Assembly (NCBI GenBank): GCA_018715395.1
Contig: DVLQ01000146.1
Span: forward strand, 1-33,023
Direction of reading: 5' to 3'
DNA length: 33,023 bases
Source: Candidatus Coprocola pullicola
GTDB taxonomy: Bacteria; Bacillota; Clostridia; Lachnospirales; Anaerotignaceae
A program made the translations under genes and the position numbers. Within the stretch, counting starts at the first letter, position 1, and each line of letters begins with the position of its first letter. Positions 9,244 through 19,284 of this stretch are shown here, in pieces. Below the pieces are notes generated by a model, which was not told where the DNA came from, ran no database searches, and saw nothing but the letters and a program-made list of their open reading frames with translations.

Positions 9244-9891
9244 ATGGGCGCTGTAAATAAAACAACCATAAAAGAACAGGTTTATAATGTATTAAAACAT
9301 AAAATACTTCATCAGCAATATCAATTAGGAGAAAAAATCAACATTGACGCTTTAGCGGCAGAACTACAAGTGAGCAATTCTCCTATCAGAGAGGCTCTTA
9401 TGCTTTTGGCAAGAGATGGCTTAATTGTAACCGTACCAAATAATGGCGCAAGGGTCATTTCTTTTACAGAAAAAAGCTTTGTAGAAATTGCACAGACTCT
9501 TTGCGCTATGCTCCGGGGCAGTTATCTTCTTTGTGTGGAGTTGGAAAAAACACAAGAAATTGTAAAATGTATGGAAAAACATATTGCATTGCAACACAAT
9601 GCCCTAAACACTCATAATTTTCACGAGCTGGTGCGTCAGTCCATATTGTTTGACAAAAGTATTATTTCCGCTTCCGAAAATAGTTATTTCCTTTCCATTT
9701 ATGAAAGAATTGAAGACGTTTTTTATTTGATGATACTGCACAATAATCAAAATGGTCTGCAAGACTGTCAAAAAAGCATCAAAGAACATGAAATGATACT
9801 TTATAACATCCGTCAAAATGATGTGGAACAGGTACTTCGCTGGCTTTCTATTCATTACGACAAGCACTTTGAAAAAACAATATTACCATAA
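9244..9891 (+). CDS. GntR family transcriptional regulator (FadR/FCD-like)
   Basis: TTIKEQVYNVLKHKILHQQYQLGEKINIDALAAELQVSNSPIREALMLLARDGLIVTVPNNGARV winged-HTH; RBS aaggagag upstream of ATG 9244. Confidence 0.92.
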   Translation: MGAVNKTTIKEQVYNVLKHKILHQQYQLGEKINIDALAAELQVSNSPIREALMLLARDGLIVTVPNNGARVISFTEKSFVEIAQTLCAMLRGSYLLCVELEKTQEIVKCMEKHIALQHNALNTHNFHELVRQSILFDKSIISASENSYFLSIYERIEDVFYLMILHNNQNGLQDCQKSIKEHEMILYNIRQNDVEQVLRWLSIHYDKHFEKTILP

Positions 9892-9926
9892 ACTAAATTT
9901 TTAATAATTTATATTTTTTGATACTT

Positions 9927-9960
9927 CCAGACTGTTTTGTGGCACACAGTCTGGTTTTTC
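9927..9960 (+). terminator. Intrinsic terminator after the GntR gene
   Basis: CCAGACTG ttttgtggcaca CAGTCTGG TTTTTCTATTTT. Confidence 0.85.
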
Positions 9961-10218
9961 TATTTTATAAAAAATCCCCTTTTTATCAGATTACAAATAA
10001 TCCGATTTCCTATTAAATATCATTTACTCATAAAAATTTTGGAAATTTTTATCATAAAATCGTTTACATGACTGTTATATCTCAGAACATACACAAGTAT
10101 AGGCTTTGATATACAATATTTGTATTTCTATGAAAAAAACAACATTTTATTGTACACCATATTTTTTAAAAAACTATTTTAAATTCTCTGCTAACACATC
10201 TTTTTAAAAAAGATTCAG

Positions 10219-10420
10219 AATGTAGACAAATTATATTTTTTGCAAATGTAATACACAAAGGCTTGGCAAACCAAGCATTTACCAAATGCAATCCATAATC
10301 GGAATTTACTTCCTACCAGAAAAACAGCAAGTTTCAAGGCGTTTATGTCAATGGAACAAACTGTTTATACTTCCCTTTATTTGTCATGAAATTCGTCTTT
10401 GAAGAAGGGTTGTGGACTTT
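10219..10420. repeat. Intergenic repeat family 2, copy 3
   Basis: tgtagacaaattatattttttgcaaatgtaatacacaaaggcttggcaaac...ggaatttacttcctaccagaaaaacagcaagtttcaaggcgtttatg...aactgtttatacttcc...gaaattcgtctttgaagaagggttgtggactt. Confidence 0.75.
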
Positions 10421-10772
10421 ACCATTTTTTTAATCAAATGGCAATCTTATCTATAATATTTTATACAGATTTATATTTATCATCATAATGTGAAAAAATA
10501 TTCTGATTGCTGTACAATACTATATTGTTTAAAATGAAAAATATAATAGCATAATGAAACTATTTACAGTAAATACAGGCTTTCATACAATCAAAATCAT
10601 TGCAAATTCATTTGTTTAGATATTATAAATATAGCCATAATATATGAAACTACTTTTTCATGATTTTTAAAAGATATGCTAATACCATTCTCAGCATTAA
10701 AATTTTTATGGAAAATAAATTTCATTTTCATGATTTTCTAAAAAAATATCATAACATATGATAAAAAAAGAA

Positions 10773-10801
10773 TTGTACATTTTTAGAAAGTATGGTATAA
10801 T
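10773..10801 (+). promoter_or_regulatory. Putative promoter of the riboswitch-cbi transcript
   Basis: TTGTAC (10773-10778) - 17 bp - TATAAT (10796-10801). Confidence 0.6.
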
Positions 10802-10828
10802 CATTTTCAAAAAATAAAATACAGTAAA

Positions 10829-11000
10829 ATGGTGCCTGACATACATCATTTGTATGGGTCAGGAGAATAGGGAAATAAGTGCAAATCTTATACGGTCCCG
10901 CCGCTGTGTTGGCCAAGTTGTATCAGTTTTATGCCACTGTGTGTGTTCTCACATGGGAAGGTTTGATACAATGATGACGCCTGAGTCAGAAGACCTGCCT
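10829..11000 (+). promoter_or_regulatory. Cobalamin (B12) riboswitch aptamer
   Basis: Conserved landmarks ggtgcctga...GAATAGGGAA...GTGCAAATC...ACGGTCCCGCCGCTGT...GCCACTG...GGGAAGG...GATGACGCCTGAGTCAGAAGACCTGCC (B12 box), upstream of cobalt transport genes. Confidence 0.93.
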
Positions 11001-11067
11001 TTTACGTTGGAAAATACATTAACCACGGAGTATGATTAATGCATTAGATATTTTTTACGCTATCAGT

Positions 11068-11113
11068 GCGTCCTTTTTCGGGTTTTTGTATACCAAAAAG
11101 GGCGTTTTTTTTA
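11068..11113 (+). terminator. Riboswitch expression-platform terminator
   Basis: gcgtcctttttcgg gtttttgtata ccaaaaagggcg followed by T8. Confidence 0.7.
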
Positions 11114-11195
11114 TACAAAAATAAATGCTGACCAATCGCAGAAATCCTTCAAAAAATATATTTCAGCTACAGTACATATCAGAAAGGTTTTTGTT

Positions 11196-11966
11196 ATGAA
11201 AAAACATAAACACATATATTCTATTGATTATTACGCATATCAGTCCAATTTAAAAAAATATCATCCCACATTTAAATTGTTATTTACCATTTCTATACTA
11301 TTTTTGTGTTTATGGACAAACCATATCGCAACTTCTATCTATATTTCAGCAACTATGATGAGTATAAACATATTAAAAAATCAAGTTTCTTTTTGGGATT
11401 ATTTTCAGCTGTTGAAAATACCATGTTTGTTTATTATTTTAGCTTGTATTGCAATAGCCGCCGAAATAGGATATGACAATGGAAAAATTGCTGTCAGTAT
11501 TACAAAAGAAAGTATCTATAAAAGTATTACAGTTATGCTAAGAACATTTGGAGCCGTCAATACACTTTATTTTTTGACATTATCCACGCCTATTGCTGAA
11601 ATCATCCGGGTTTTAAAAAAAACTCCTATTCCCAACATTTTAACAGAGCTGATGTTCATGATATATCGATATATTTTTATACTAACAGAAGTACAACTAC
11701 ATTTTAAACATGCAGCACAGTCTAGACTTGGATATATAGATTTTAAAACCTCTTGCTATACTTTTGGAAATTCTATGGCAAACCTGCTGATAGTATCTTT
11801 TCAAAAAGCAAACAAATATTATGATGCTATGCTTTCCAGATGTTATAACGGAGAACTTTTATTTTTGTATGAAAAAAGAATTTTTCATATACCCATTTTT
11901 ATTGGCGCAGTGTTATATGGCATCAGTATCATTTTTATAGATATTTTATGTAAGGGGATTTTTTGA
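11196..11966 (+). CDS. cbiQ: Cobalt ECF transporter T component CbiQ
   Basis: EcfT-type membrane protein (YHPTFKLLFTISILFLCL..., RCYNGE motif near the C-terminus), directly before CbiO and after a B12 riboswitch. Confidence 0.88.
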   Translation: MKKHKHIYSIDYYAYQSNLKKYHPTFKLLFTISILFLCLWTNHIATSIYISATMMSINILKNQVSFWDYFQLLKIPCLFIILACIAIAAEIGYDNGKIAVSITKESIYKSITVMLRTFGAVNTLYFLTLSTPIAEIIRVLKKTPIPNILTELMFMIYRYIFILTEVQLHFKHAAQSRLGYIDFKTSCYTFGNSMANLLIVSFQKANKYYDAMLSRCYNGELLFLYEKRIFHIPIFIGAVLYGISIIFIDILCKGIF

Positions 11967-11967
11967 T

Positions 11968-12792
11968 ATGAGCAACCGACCTGTTTTATGTCTAAAAAAC
12001 ATTTCCTATAGCTATGACGGAAAAACAAATGCTCTTGAGGATGTGCAGCTAAACATTTATTCCAATGAAAAAATCGCTATTTTGGGTTCCAACGGAGCGG
12101 GAAAATCCACCCTTTTTTTGTGTATGAATGGAGTAATAACACCTGATAAAGGAGAAATATGGTTAAACGATGTCTTCATCACCAATCAAAATAAAATGGA
12201 ACTGAGAAAAAATGTAGGCATCGTTTTTCAAGATGCAGAAAGCCAGATTGTAGCTCCTACTGTTTTATCAGAAGTTTCATTTGGTCCTATGAATTTAAAA
12301 CTGCCTCAAGAAGAAGTAAAAAAAAGAACGCATCAAGCATTGCAATATATGAATCTTACATCATTTTCCCATAGACCTCCTCACTATTTAAGCGGCGGAG
12401 AGAAAAAAAGAGTTACCATAGCAGATATCATTGCTATGCAATCCAACGTCATTTTATTTGATGAACCTACCACTGCCCTTGACCCATATCATCAAAAGGG
12501 ATTGGAGGAAGTACTGCAAAAGCTGTCTCAAGAGGGAAAAAGTGTCATTGTATCCACTCATGATATGGATTTTGCATATGGTTTTGCTGAGAGAGCCATT
12601 GTTTTTGATAATGGCAAAATCATTGCCGATTCCAACATAGCTACAGTTTTTGAAAATGATGCTGTGCTAAAAAAAGCGCATTTAAGAAAGCCATATCTAT
12701 TTGAAATCACACAATTATTGAGAAAAAAAGGAATTTTAAAAAATGATGGCAATCAACCAAAAAGTGTGAAAGAACTGGAAAAATCGTTATAA
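11968..12792 (+). CDS. cbiO: Cobalt ECF transporter ATPase CbiO
   Basis: Walker A LGSNGAGKSTLF, signature LSGGEKKRV, Walker B VILFDEPTTALDP. Confidence 0.95.
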   Translation: MSNRPVLCLKNISYSYDGKTNALEDVQLNIYSNEKIAILGSNGAGKSTLFLCMNGVITPDKGEIWLNDVFITNQNKMELRKNVGIVFQDAESQIVAPTVLSEVSFGPMNLKLPQEEVKKRTHQALQYMNLTSFSHRPPHYLSGGEKKRVTIADIIAMQSNVILFDEPTTALDPYHQKGLEEVLQKLSQEGKSVIVSTHDMDFAYGFAERAIVFDNGKIIADSNIATVFENDAVLKKAHLRKPYLFEITQLLRKKGILKNDGNQPKSVKELEKSL

Positions 12793-12816
12793 AAAATTTA
12801 GAAAGGAAGATGTAAT

Positions 12817-13566
12817 ATGTTCAACAAAAAAAAATGTGCTGTTTTTTTGGCAGTTTTATTGACAGCAGTCTTTGCAGTGATGCCGGTAAGCTACGCAATG
12901 CACATTATGGAAGGTTATTTGTCTGCAAAGTACTGTGTGGCATGGGGTGTCATTGCTCTGCCTTTTATCATATGGGGCATGTTTTCTATCAAAAAGATAC
13001 TAGAAACAAATCATAAAAATATTACTTTGCTGGCTATGTCAGGCGCATTTATATTTGTTATTTCATCATTGAAAATACCTTCTGTAACAGGGAGCTGTTC
13101 TCACATGACAGGCACAGGTTTGGGAGCTGTTTTATTCGGCGCTGCGCCTATGGCTGTTTTAGGATTGATTGTACTTTTGTTTCAGGCAATATTATTAGCT
13201 CATGGAGGTATTACTACACTGGGAGCAAATACTTTTTCTATGGCTGTTGCGGGACCATTTTTGTCATTTGCTGTATATAACATTTGTAAAAAATGTCATT
13301 TTAACAAAAAAGTAAGTGTCTTTTTGGCAGCTTTTTTAGGAGATATTTTTACGTATTGTATCACAAGCATACAGCTTGCAATAGCTTACCCTTCTCAAAA
13401 CGGAGGTATCATGGCGTCGGCAGTAAAATTTTTAGGCGTCTTTGCTCCAACACAATTTCCTCTTGCTGTAATAGAAGGCATTTTGACAGTTATCATTATC
13501 ATTGCTTTGCAAACTTATGCTATGCCGGAAATGAAGTTAATCAACTTTATAAAGGAGGAAGTATAA
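12817..13566 (+). CDS. cbiM: Cobalt transport protein CbiM
   Basis: MHIMEGYLSAKYCVAWGVIALPFI... ; SLKIPSVTGSCSHMTGTGLGAVLFGA, diagnostic CbiM motifs. Confidence 0.96.
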   Translation: MFNKKKCAVFLAVLLTAVFAVMPVSYAMHIMEGYLSAKYCVAWGVIALPFIIWGMFSIKKILETNHKNITLLAMSGAFIFVISSLKIPSVTGSCSHMTGTGLGAVLFGAAPMAVLGLIVLLFQAILLAHGGITTLGANTFSMAVAGPFLSFAVYNICKKCHFNKKVSVFLAAFLGDIFTYCITSIQLAIAYPSQNGGIMASAVKFLGVFAPTQFPLAVIEGILTVIIIIALQTYAMPEMKLINFIKEEV

Positions 13567-13567
13567 T

Positions 13568-13876
13568 ATGAGTAAAAAAAATAAAATAACTATTGTAATA
13601 TTATTATTGATTGTAGCATTGCTTATATTTGTTCCATTATTTGCACTAAAAGAAGCTGAGTTTGGCGGTTCTGATGATGCAGGCAGTGTTATGATTGAAC
13701 AAATCAATGGTACATATGAGCCATGGTTTACTCCTGTTTTGGAAAACTGGCTCGGCAGAGAACTTCCCGGAGAAATAGAAAGTCTTTTATTCTGTGTACA
13801 AACAGGAATTGGCGTAGGAATATTAGCCTTTTGTATGGGACGATTTGTAGAAAGAAAAAAATGGGAAAATAAATAA
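13568..13876 (+). CDS. cbiN: Cobalt transport protein CbiN
   Basis: Small protein with two hydrophobic segments, EAEFGGSDDAG...YEPWFTPVLE...GEIESLLFCVQTGIGVGILAFCMG, next to cbiM. Confidence 0.95.
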   Translation: MSKKNKITIVILLLIVALLIFVPLFALKEAEFGGSDDAGSVMIEQINGTYEPWFTPVLENWLGRELPGEIESLLFCVQTGIGVGILAFCMGRFVERKKWENK

Positions 13877-13965
13877 TAATATCATTGAAAAATCTTTATA
13901 TGACAATTTCATGTTATCTAAGTTTATTTTCATCACAACAAAATCTAAAATCACACTTTTATTGC

Positions 13966-13991
13966 CACCCCCTTTTTGGGGGTATTTTTTA
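13966..13991 (+). terminator. Terminator after cbiN
   Basis: ACCCCC ctttt tGGGGGT ATTTTTT. Confidence 0.75.
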
Positions 13992-14499
13992 ATTCATGTA
14001 TAAATAAATATTACTGTTTTACACTTTTTTACTATATCTGTCGCCTACACCAAATAATGTTAATCTACTTTATTTTTTATCTGTATGCTCACTTTTACTA
14101 ATATAGAAATAGAATAGAAACAACATTCAGACATTATGGCATTTACTTTCCTTCTTATAATACTTTCTTATGTTTTGGGTTTTATATGCATATTGGTCTA
14201 TGATATTTTAAGATAACAACAATATATGATTCATTTCTTCACTTTGAATACAATAAATTTTTAATATAGATAGAAAAAATTCTTTTTTATAGTTTTCAAA
14301 TTGCTTTTATATATATTGGAAAGATTAAAAACTTTTCCTTTTACATTTGGTTAAACCAGTGATTTTATGATACCTGCTTCCGTCACAATCAAAATCACTA
14401 GTAAACTAGTGGTTGAAACAACCAAAGAGTATTACATGCTTATTTCTTAAAAAGGAATATTAAAGATTTGGCATCACATTGCAATTACAGACAGTTACT

Positions 14500-14984
14500 A
14501 AAAGTCACTGTTTGTTTTGCCTTATTCTCCTTTGCTACCCATAAGCGGGGCTGTATACTCTTTTATCTGCTACATCATCTTCTTCCAACTGATTTTTTAT
14601 ATATGCTTTTATCGCTTTTTCATTTCATCCTACTACATCTACAAAATATCCTCTCGCCCAAAAATTTCTTCTCCCATATCTATATTTCAAATTAGCATGC
14701 CTGTCAAACATCATCACCCCACTCTTAATCCTATAAACTGTGTTACACTCAGATATGGTGGTATACTGACTAGCATATGGATATAGTCTGGACATGCTTG
14801 TGCTTGAATGCTCTCACCCTTTTTTCTGTACACCATTTTCTAATGATTCTATATTCGCTCTTCATTGTTTGTATATCACTTTGCTTCTATATTTTGGTGC
14901 AAACATTATATGATATTGGCGTCTATATTTGGAATGTGCAGTACTTTTTATTTGATTTTTCATGTACTAAAGTTGGTGCTAGAA
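14500..14984 (-). pseudogene. Degenerate IS200/IS605-type tnpA
   Basis: Reverse strand gives, with stops and frameshifts, ...FDRHANLKYRYGRRNFWARGYFVDVVG.NEKAIKAYIKNQLEEDDVADK..., matching the IS200 TnpA C-terminal pattern. Confidence 0.75.
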
Positions 14985-16204
14985 TGTAAATAGTGCAAGT
15001 CAAAATGAAAAATTCCAAATAGAAAATATATGGTACAATAGAAGTATCGTACTGAAGGAGGATCTCATAAGGAACTTGGCGTTCGTGGCTGTGCACAGAA
15101 TCTCAGTTTAACTTACAGCACTCTGAGAAAATGGCTGAGAGATTTCCGAGGAATCCGGAGATATCTCTATCTGTTGCTTGGGTAATTATGCTTTCGATGC
15201 ACAAAAAAGAGTGTGTCCAACTAAAGAGGGACTGGGCGATGCACAGTACACGCTTGATGTATTAAAAAAAGCTATCAGCATTATGGGAAAATAACAGAAT
15301 CCATTTATATCGAAATTTCTAAAAAGACGGAAGCTGCCAGAAAGCAAAATCGCCGAGTTTACGTTTCTGAAATGCTGAAATATTTAGGCGTTTGGCGGTG
15401 AGGATACCGTTCATGACGCAACCGTATTAGAAAAACACATAGAATGCATAAAAGCCAAAATGCAGTATATCCACAATGAACCAAAACAAAACTATGGCGC
15501 TCCCAAAATTATCGGAAAACCCTTTCACAAGGGAGAAACTGTCTCGGAACGTACTGTTAAACAAATGGAAATTAAAGCCCAACGGATAAAACCATGAACC
15601 AGAACTACCATAGATTCCGATTTCAGTAACGAACTTCAAAATATCCTTGATAAACAGTTTGCTCCTAGTCGTTCAAATGCGGTATGGTATTGCGTATATC
15701 CGGACAAGCAATGGCTTTGTCTATCTGACAAGTATTATGGATCTGTTTTCTCGTAAGATGATTGCTTGAACGCTCAGCCGGACATTAGATGTTTCTGTGT
15801 GATTGATATCATCAATAAAGTCAGACATAACGCCGATCTGCTGTTGATGATCCACAGTGGCAGAAAAAGTCAGTATGTATCCCAGGTATATGGAGAAGCT
15901 ACTACAAAAATGCAGTATAGCTGCTGGAAAAGGGCTTTTTTATGAGATAATGCATGCATGTATCAAATCACTTCATGCACTCATCAAACGGCAATGTCTG
16001 AACCAGTTTAAAATATGTGATTATCAGCAAACATATCGTTTGGTATGCGAGTATATGGCAGTCTTTTACAACATCAAACATTTGCGATTTCATATCACCA
16101 AATGACTTTAAAAAGCTATATGAGCAGATCAAGGCAAACGAACTGCTCTTAGTAAGTTAATATGAGGATAAATTTCTCATTTTAACTTGTGCTAAATCTT
16201 GACA
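14985..16204 (+). pseudogene. Degenerate IS3-family (IS150-like) element
   Basis: KELGVRGCAQNLSLTYSTLRKWLRDF (OrfA-like HTH); later RYGIAYIRTSNGFVYLTSIMDLFSRKMIA and SQYVSQVYGEATTKMQ / ACIKSLHALIKRQCLNQFKICDYQQTYRLVCEYMAVFYNIK with multiple stops/frameshifts; ends tgtaaatagtgcaagtcaaaatgaaaaa / tttctcattttaacttgtgctaaatcttgaca are imperfect TIRs. Confidence 0.8.
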
Positions 16205-16258
16205 TAAAACCATAGAAAGCTTATAATTTATTTTATTAATAAGGGGGGGTATCTTTTT

Positions 16259-16843
16259 ATGAAAAAAAGAATATGGTTGCTTTTTCTGTCACTATTTTGT
16301 TTGACTGCTTGTACAACTTTTGAAACCACAGAAAAAACTACAGAAGAAAACACAATATCTGACACAGAAACCGCATCACAACAAGAGGGCACTGTCTACA
16401 ACAAATCTTTTGGTACTTACACCGTTGCTAATGGTTGGATAGAAAGCGAAACCTTTTCTACAGAGGACAAGTTTTTCTATATTGCCGAAACTGACCAACA
16501 ACAAACTCGTCCCAACAATATTTCTATCAATATGGGGAGTAACTTCTATTCCTTAGACGACCATGTTTCTTTTCGTAAAGCCATATTGAATCAGCTTGCG
16601 GCACAACTTCCTCAGGATGTAGTACTAAATGGCAGCGGCAGTTACACAGATAATGACTATGTGTTATATACATTTACATTCACCATCACAGACAAAGAAA
16701 ATTCTCTTATTGCCACACAATATTATATTGTAGGGGATTACAAATACATTATGGTGTATGAAAGTGTTTATGATGAGTCAAACAAAGAAGAAACAGATAT
16801 GGTAGCAAAAACCATTGTAGATACATTTTTGTGGGCAGAATAA
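16259..16843 (+). CDS. Hypothetical lipoprotein
   Basis: Signal peptide with lipobox MKKRIWLLFLSLFCLTAC, Thr/Glu-rich linker; aaggggggg RBS. Confidence 0.85.
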   Translation: MKKRIWLLFLSLFCLTACTTFETTEKTTEENTISDTETASQQEGTVYNKSFGTYTVANGWIESETFSTEDKFFYIAETDQQQTRPNNISINMGSNFYSLDDHVSFRKAILNQLAAQLPQDVVLNGSGSYTDNDYVLYTFTFTITDKENSLIATQYYIVGDYKYIMVYESVYDESNKEETDMVAKTIVDTFLWAE

Positions 16844-16969
16844 AAAAAGCCTTTTTTTATTGTACGGTACCCCCTGTTCAACTGGAGATAAGTAAAAATA
16901 CTTCAGAAACCTCCGGCGCTATAATAAGTTCGACAATCAAAATATAGTAGCAGGAGGTTTTGTCAATCC

Positions 16970-17418
16970 ATGACATAAGAAGTTTATCATATTGCAAATG
17001 GAGATATAAATATCATATTGTGTTTGTGCCTAAATATGACAGATAAGTAATATACAAAAAACGAAATGCCCATATTGAAAGAATATGAAGAGCAATAGCC
17101 CAGGTGTAAATATCGTAAAAACAGAATGTTGTTTAAATCATATACATATACTGATTAAGATTGCACTGCATTTGAATATATCTAGTTTTATGGGATATTT
17201 AAAGAATAAAAGTAGTTTAATGTTGACAGGTATGTAAATTTAAAATACAAGTATGAAAATCGCATTTTTGGTGTAGAAGATATTTTGTGGATACAGTAGG
17301 CAGATACGAAACAGCAATGAAAAAATACATCAAAAATCAGTTAGAAAATGATAGCATAAACAATCAAATCATTTTAAAAGAATTTACAGACCCGTTTATG
17401 GGTGAGTCGGTGAAATAA
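16970..17418 (+). pseudogene. Degenerate IS200/IS605-type tnpA
   Basis: YCKWRYKYHIVFVPKYDR*VIYKKRNAHIERI... NHIHILIKI-like segment ... YFVDTVGRYETAMKKYIKNQLENDSINNQIILKEFTDPFMGESVK* with several in-frame stops. Confidence 0.85.
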
Positions 17419-17580
17419 GACAAAAAAATGCCCCCAGTAGGGGGCAGCCGAAGTTATAAATGTGGTTGTCAGACTATTCAATGCTCCTCTTAATGAGATG
17501 ATCACAAGAGATAGATCCTTATAAAGTCTGGTCAAACCATCCGTTGAACGAGTAGTTTTGATTATATTATAACCATTCTA

Positions 17581-17856
17581 TTATATTCTCTCCAAAGAAG
17601 CAAAAAACATTTCATAAGAGTCTTCCCAGCCTTCTCTTGGGTAGCTGGCACCGCCATTACAGCTTTTTAGTAAATTGGAAAAATATTCCTCCCCCTCTGC
17701 AAACAGTTCTCCCACAGTCATCGCAAATCCACTTTCTGTTGCCAGTTGGCAAAATGCCAATGCAGGGTCTTTTGCCTGTTTGGTTTCAAAAAGCATTTGT
17801 TTGAAAGCCTCATCTTTTTTTGCTTTTTCCAGCAGCTGAAATAACTTTTCATTCAT
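17581..17856 (-). CDS. Nif11-like leader-peptide family protein (possible RiPP precursor)
   Basis: MNEKLFQLLEKAKKDEAFKQMLFETKQAKDPALAFCQLATESGFAMTVGELFAEGEEYFSNLLKSCNGGASYPREGWEDSYEMFFASLERI; Nif11-type helices and a GG motif; RBS agagggg before ATG 17856. Confidence 0.65.
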   Translation of the reverse strand: MNEKLFQLLEKAKKDEAFKQMLFETKQAKDPALAFCQLATESGFAMTVGELFAEGEEYFSNLLKSCNGGASYPREGWEDSYEMFFASLERI

Positions 17857-17872
17857 TTGCAACCCCTCTTTT

Positions 17873-18739
17873 CTATTCATTTTCATAAAACTGTATCAAC
17901 GCTTGTGTTCCCAGTTCTCCATCTCCGGCACGCTCCATAGTTTCATATGTATTGCGTACTACCTGTAATACATTCAAAAAAAGTCCTCTTTCTTCAGATT
18001 CTTCCATAGCAATGTTTAAATCCTTTACATAATGTTTGATAAAAAATCCCGGTGCAAAATCCCCTTTTAAAATTCTTGGCGCCATATATTCCATTTGCCA
18101 GCTACCCGCCGCACCTTTTGCAATACTCTCCAACATGGTTTTTAAATCCAATCCTACTCTTTCACCATATACCATTGCCTCACAAAGACCTGATATAACG
18201 CCTGCCAATGCAATTTGATTTGCCATTTTTGTATGTTGTCCACTACCGGCTTTTCCTTGATAGACAATATTTTTGCCCATGGCTTCAAAAATATCTTTGC
18301 AATGATCAAATACTTCTTTTTCTCCTCCAACCATAATCGAAAGAGAGCCTTGTTCTGCCGCAATATCTCCTCCGGAAACTGGAGCATCCAGTGCAAAAAC
18401 CCCTTTTTGTTTTGCTTGTTCATATATTTTTACAGACAATTTGGGGCTTGTTGTTGTCATATCAATAACATAAGCTCCCTTTTTGACATTTTCTAAAATA
18501 CCCTCTTTTGCAAAATATACTTCTTGCACATCTTTAGGATATCCTACCATGGTAATCACAGCGTCTTTATCTTTGACACAATCTGCTATGGTATCGCACC
18601 ACAAAGCCCCTTGTTCTATAATAGGTAAAGCTTTTTGCTTTGTTCTTGTATAAATAGAAACAGAAAAACCTTTTTTAAGCAAATTTGCCGCCATGGATTT
18701 GCCCATTACACCAATTCCAATAAAACCTATGTTTTTCAT
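17873..18739 (-). CDS. NAD(P)-dependent beta-hydroxyacid dehydrogenase (3-hydroxyisobutyrate dehydrogenase family)
   Basis: MKNIGFIGIGVMGKSMAANLLKKGFSV (GxGxxG Rossmann), ALDAPVSGGDIAAEQGSLSIMVGG, GSGQHTKMANQIALAG. Confidence 0.93.
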   Translation of the reverse strand: MKNIGFIGIGVMGKSMAANLLKKGFSVSIYTRTKQKALPIIEQGALWCDTIADCVKDKDAVITMVGYPKDVQEVYFAKEGILENVKKGAYVIDMTTTSPKLSVKIYEQAKQKGVFALDAPVSGGDIAAEQGSLSIMVGGEKEVFDHCKDIFEAMGKNIVYQGKAGSGQHTKMANQIALAGVISGLCEAMVYGERVGLDLKTMLESIAKGAAGSWQMEYMAPRILKGDFAPGFFIKHYVKDLNIAMEESEERGLFLNVLQVVRNTYETMERAGDGELGTQALIQFYENE

Positions 18740-18860
18740 ATGATTTCACTCCTTTTTCTTTTCTACATACATTCATATAACATAAAAAACACTGAAAATA
18801 TTGCCCACTGTCAAAAAAATCTTCTATTTTCGCCTTTTAGGCTTTTTTAAAATATTCTCA

Positions 18861-19111
18861 GGTTCTATTCGCTTAATATAAAAATACAGAAATTTGTGAC
18901 AAATATATTTTTGATATCCATAATACTCTTTCCCATAACGATAAAGGCAATGACAAAAACAATGCCCACAAGAAATGATAAAATCTTTCAAAGTAATTTT
19001 TATATTTATGTATAAAAACAGCTCTTTTGTGTAAGAATCAGTATTTTAATTTGTTTTATTATACTTTCAATAAGGAGATATTTGCCTATATCATTTTAAT
19101 ATAACAGAATC
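18861..19111 (-). mobile_element. MITE-like derivative of the IS6-like element, copy C (~251 bp)
   Basis: GGTTCTATTCGCTTAATATAAAAATA ... TATCATTTTAATATAACAGAATC; flanks tattctca/tattttca 7/8; same internal deletion as copy B. Confidence 0.75.
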
Positions 19112-19284
19112 TATTTTCAGCAAAGGAGATTGATTCATGGTTTCAAAACCTTCAAATACTCTCCTTTGCCAAAAGTGAACGTCTGTGTAGTTTTTTATTC
19201 GGAAATATTTTGTTTTTCAGCCATTTTAGTAAAAATGGGTTGATAGACAATCTGATTTTCTGTATCTTTTTTTACAAAACATCA

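Noticed and set aside
10854-11039. 61-aa ORF MGQENREISANLIRSRRC...
   Set aside because: Lies inside the cobalamin riboswitch; explained by the structured RNA, no SD.
14468-14989. Plus-strand hydrophobic ORFs 75-89 aa
   Set aside because: Antisense to the IS200-type tnpA remnant, whose minus-strand translation is recognisable.
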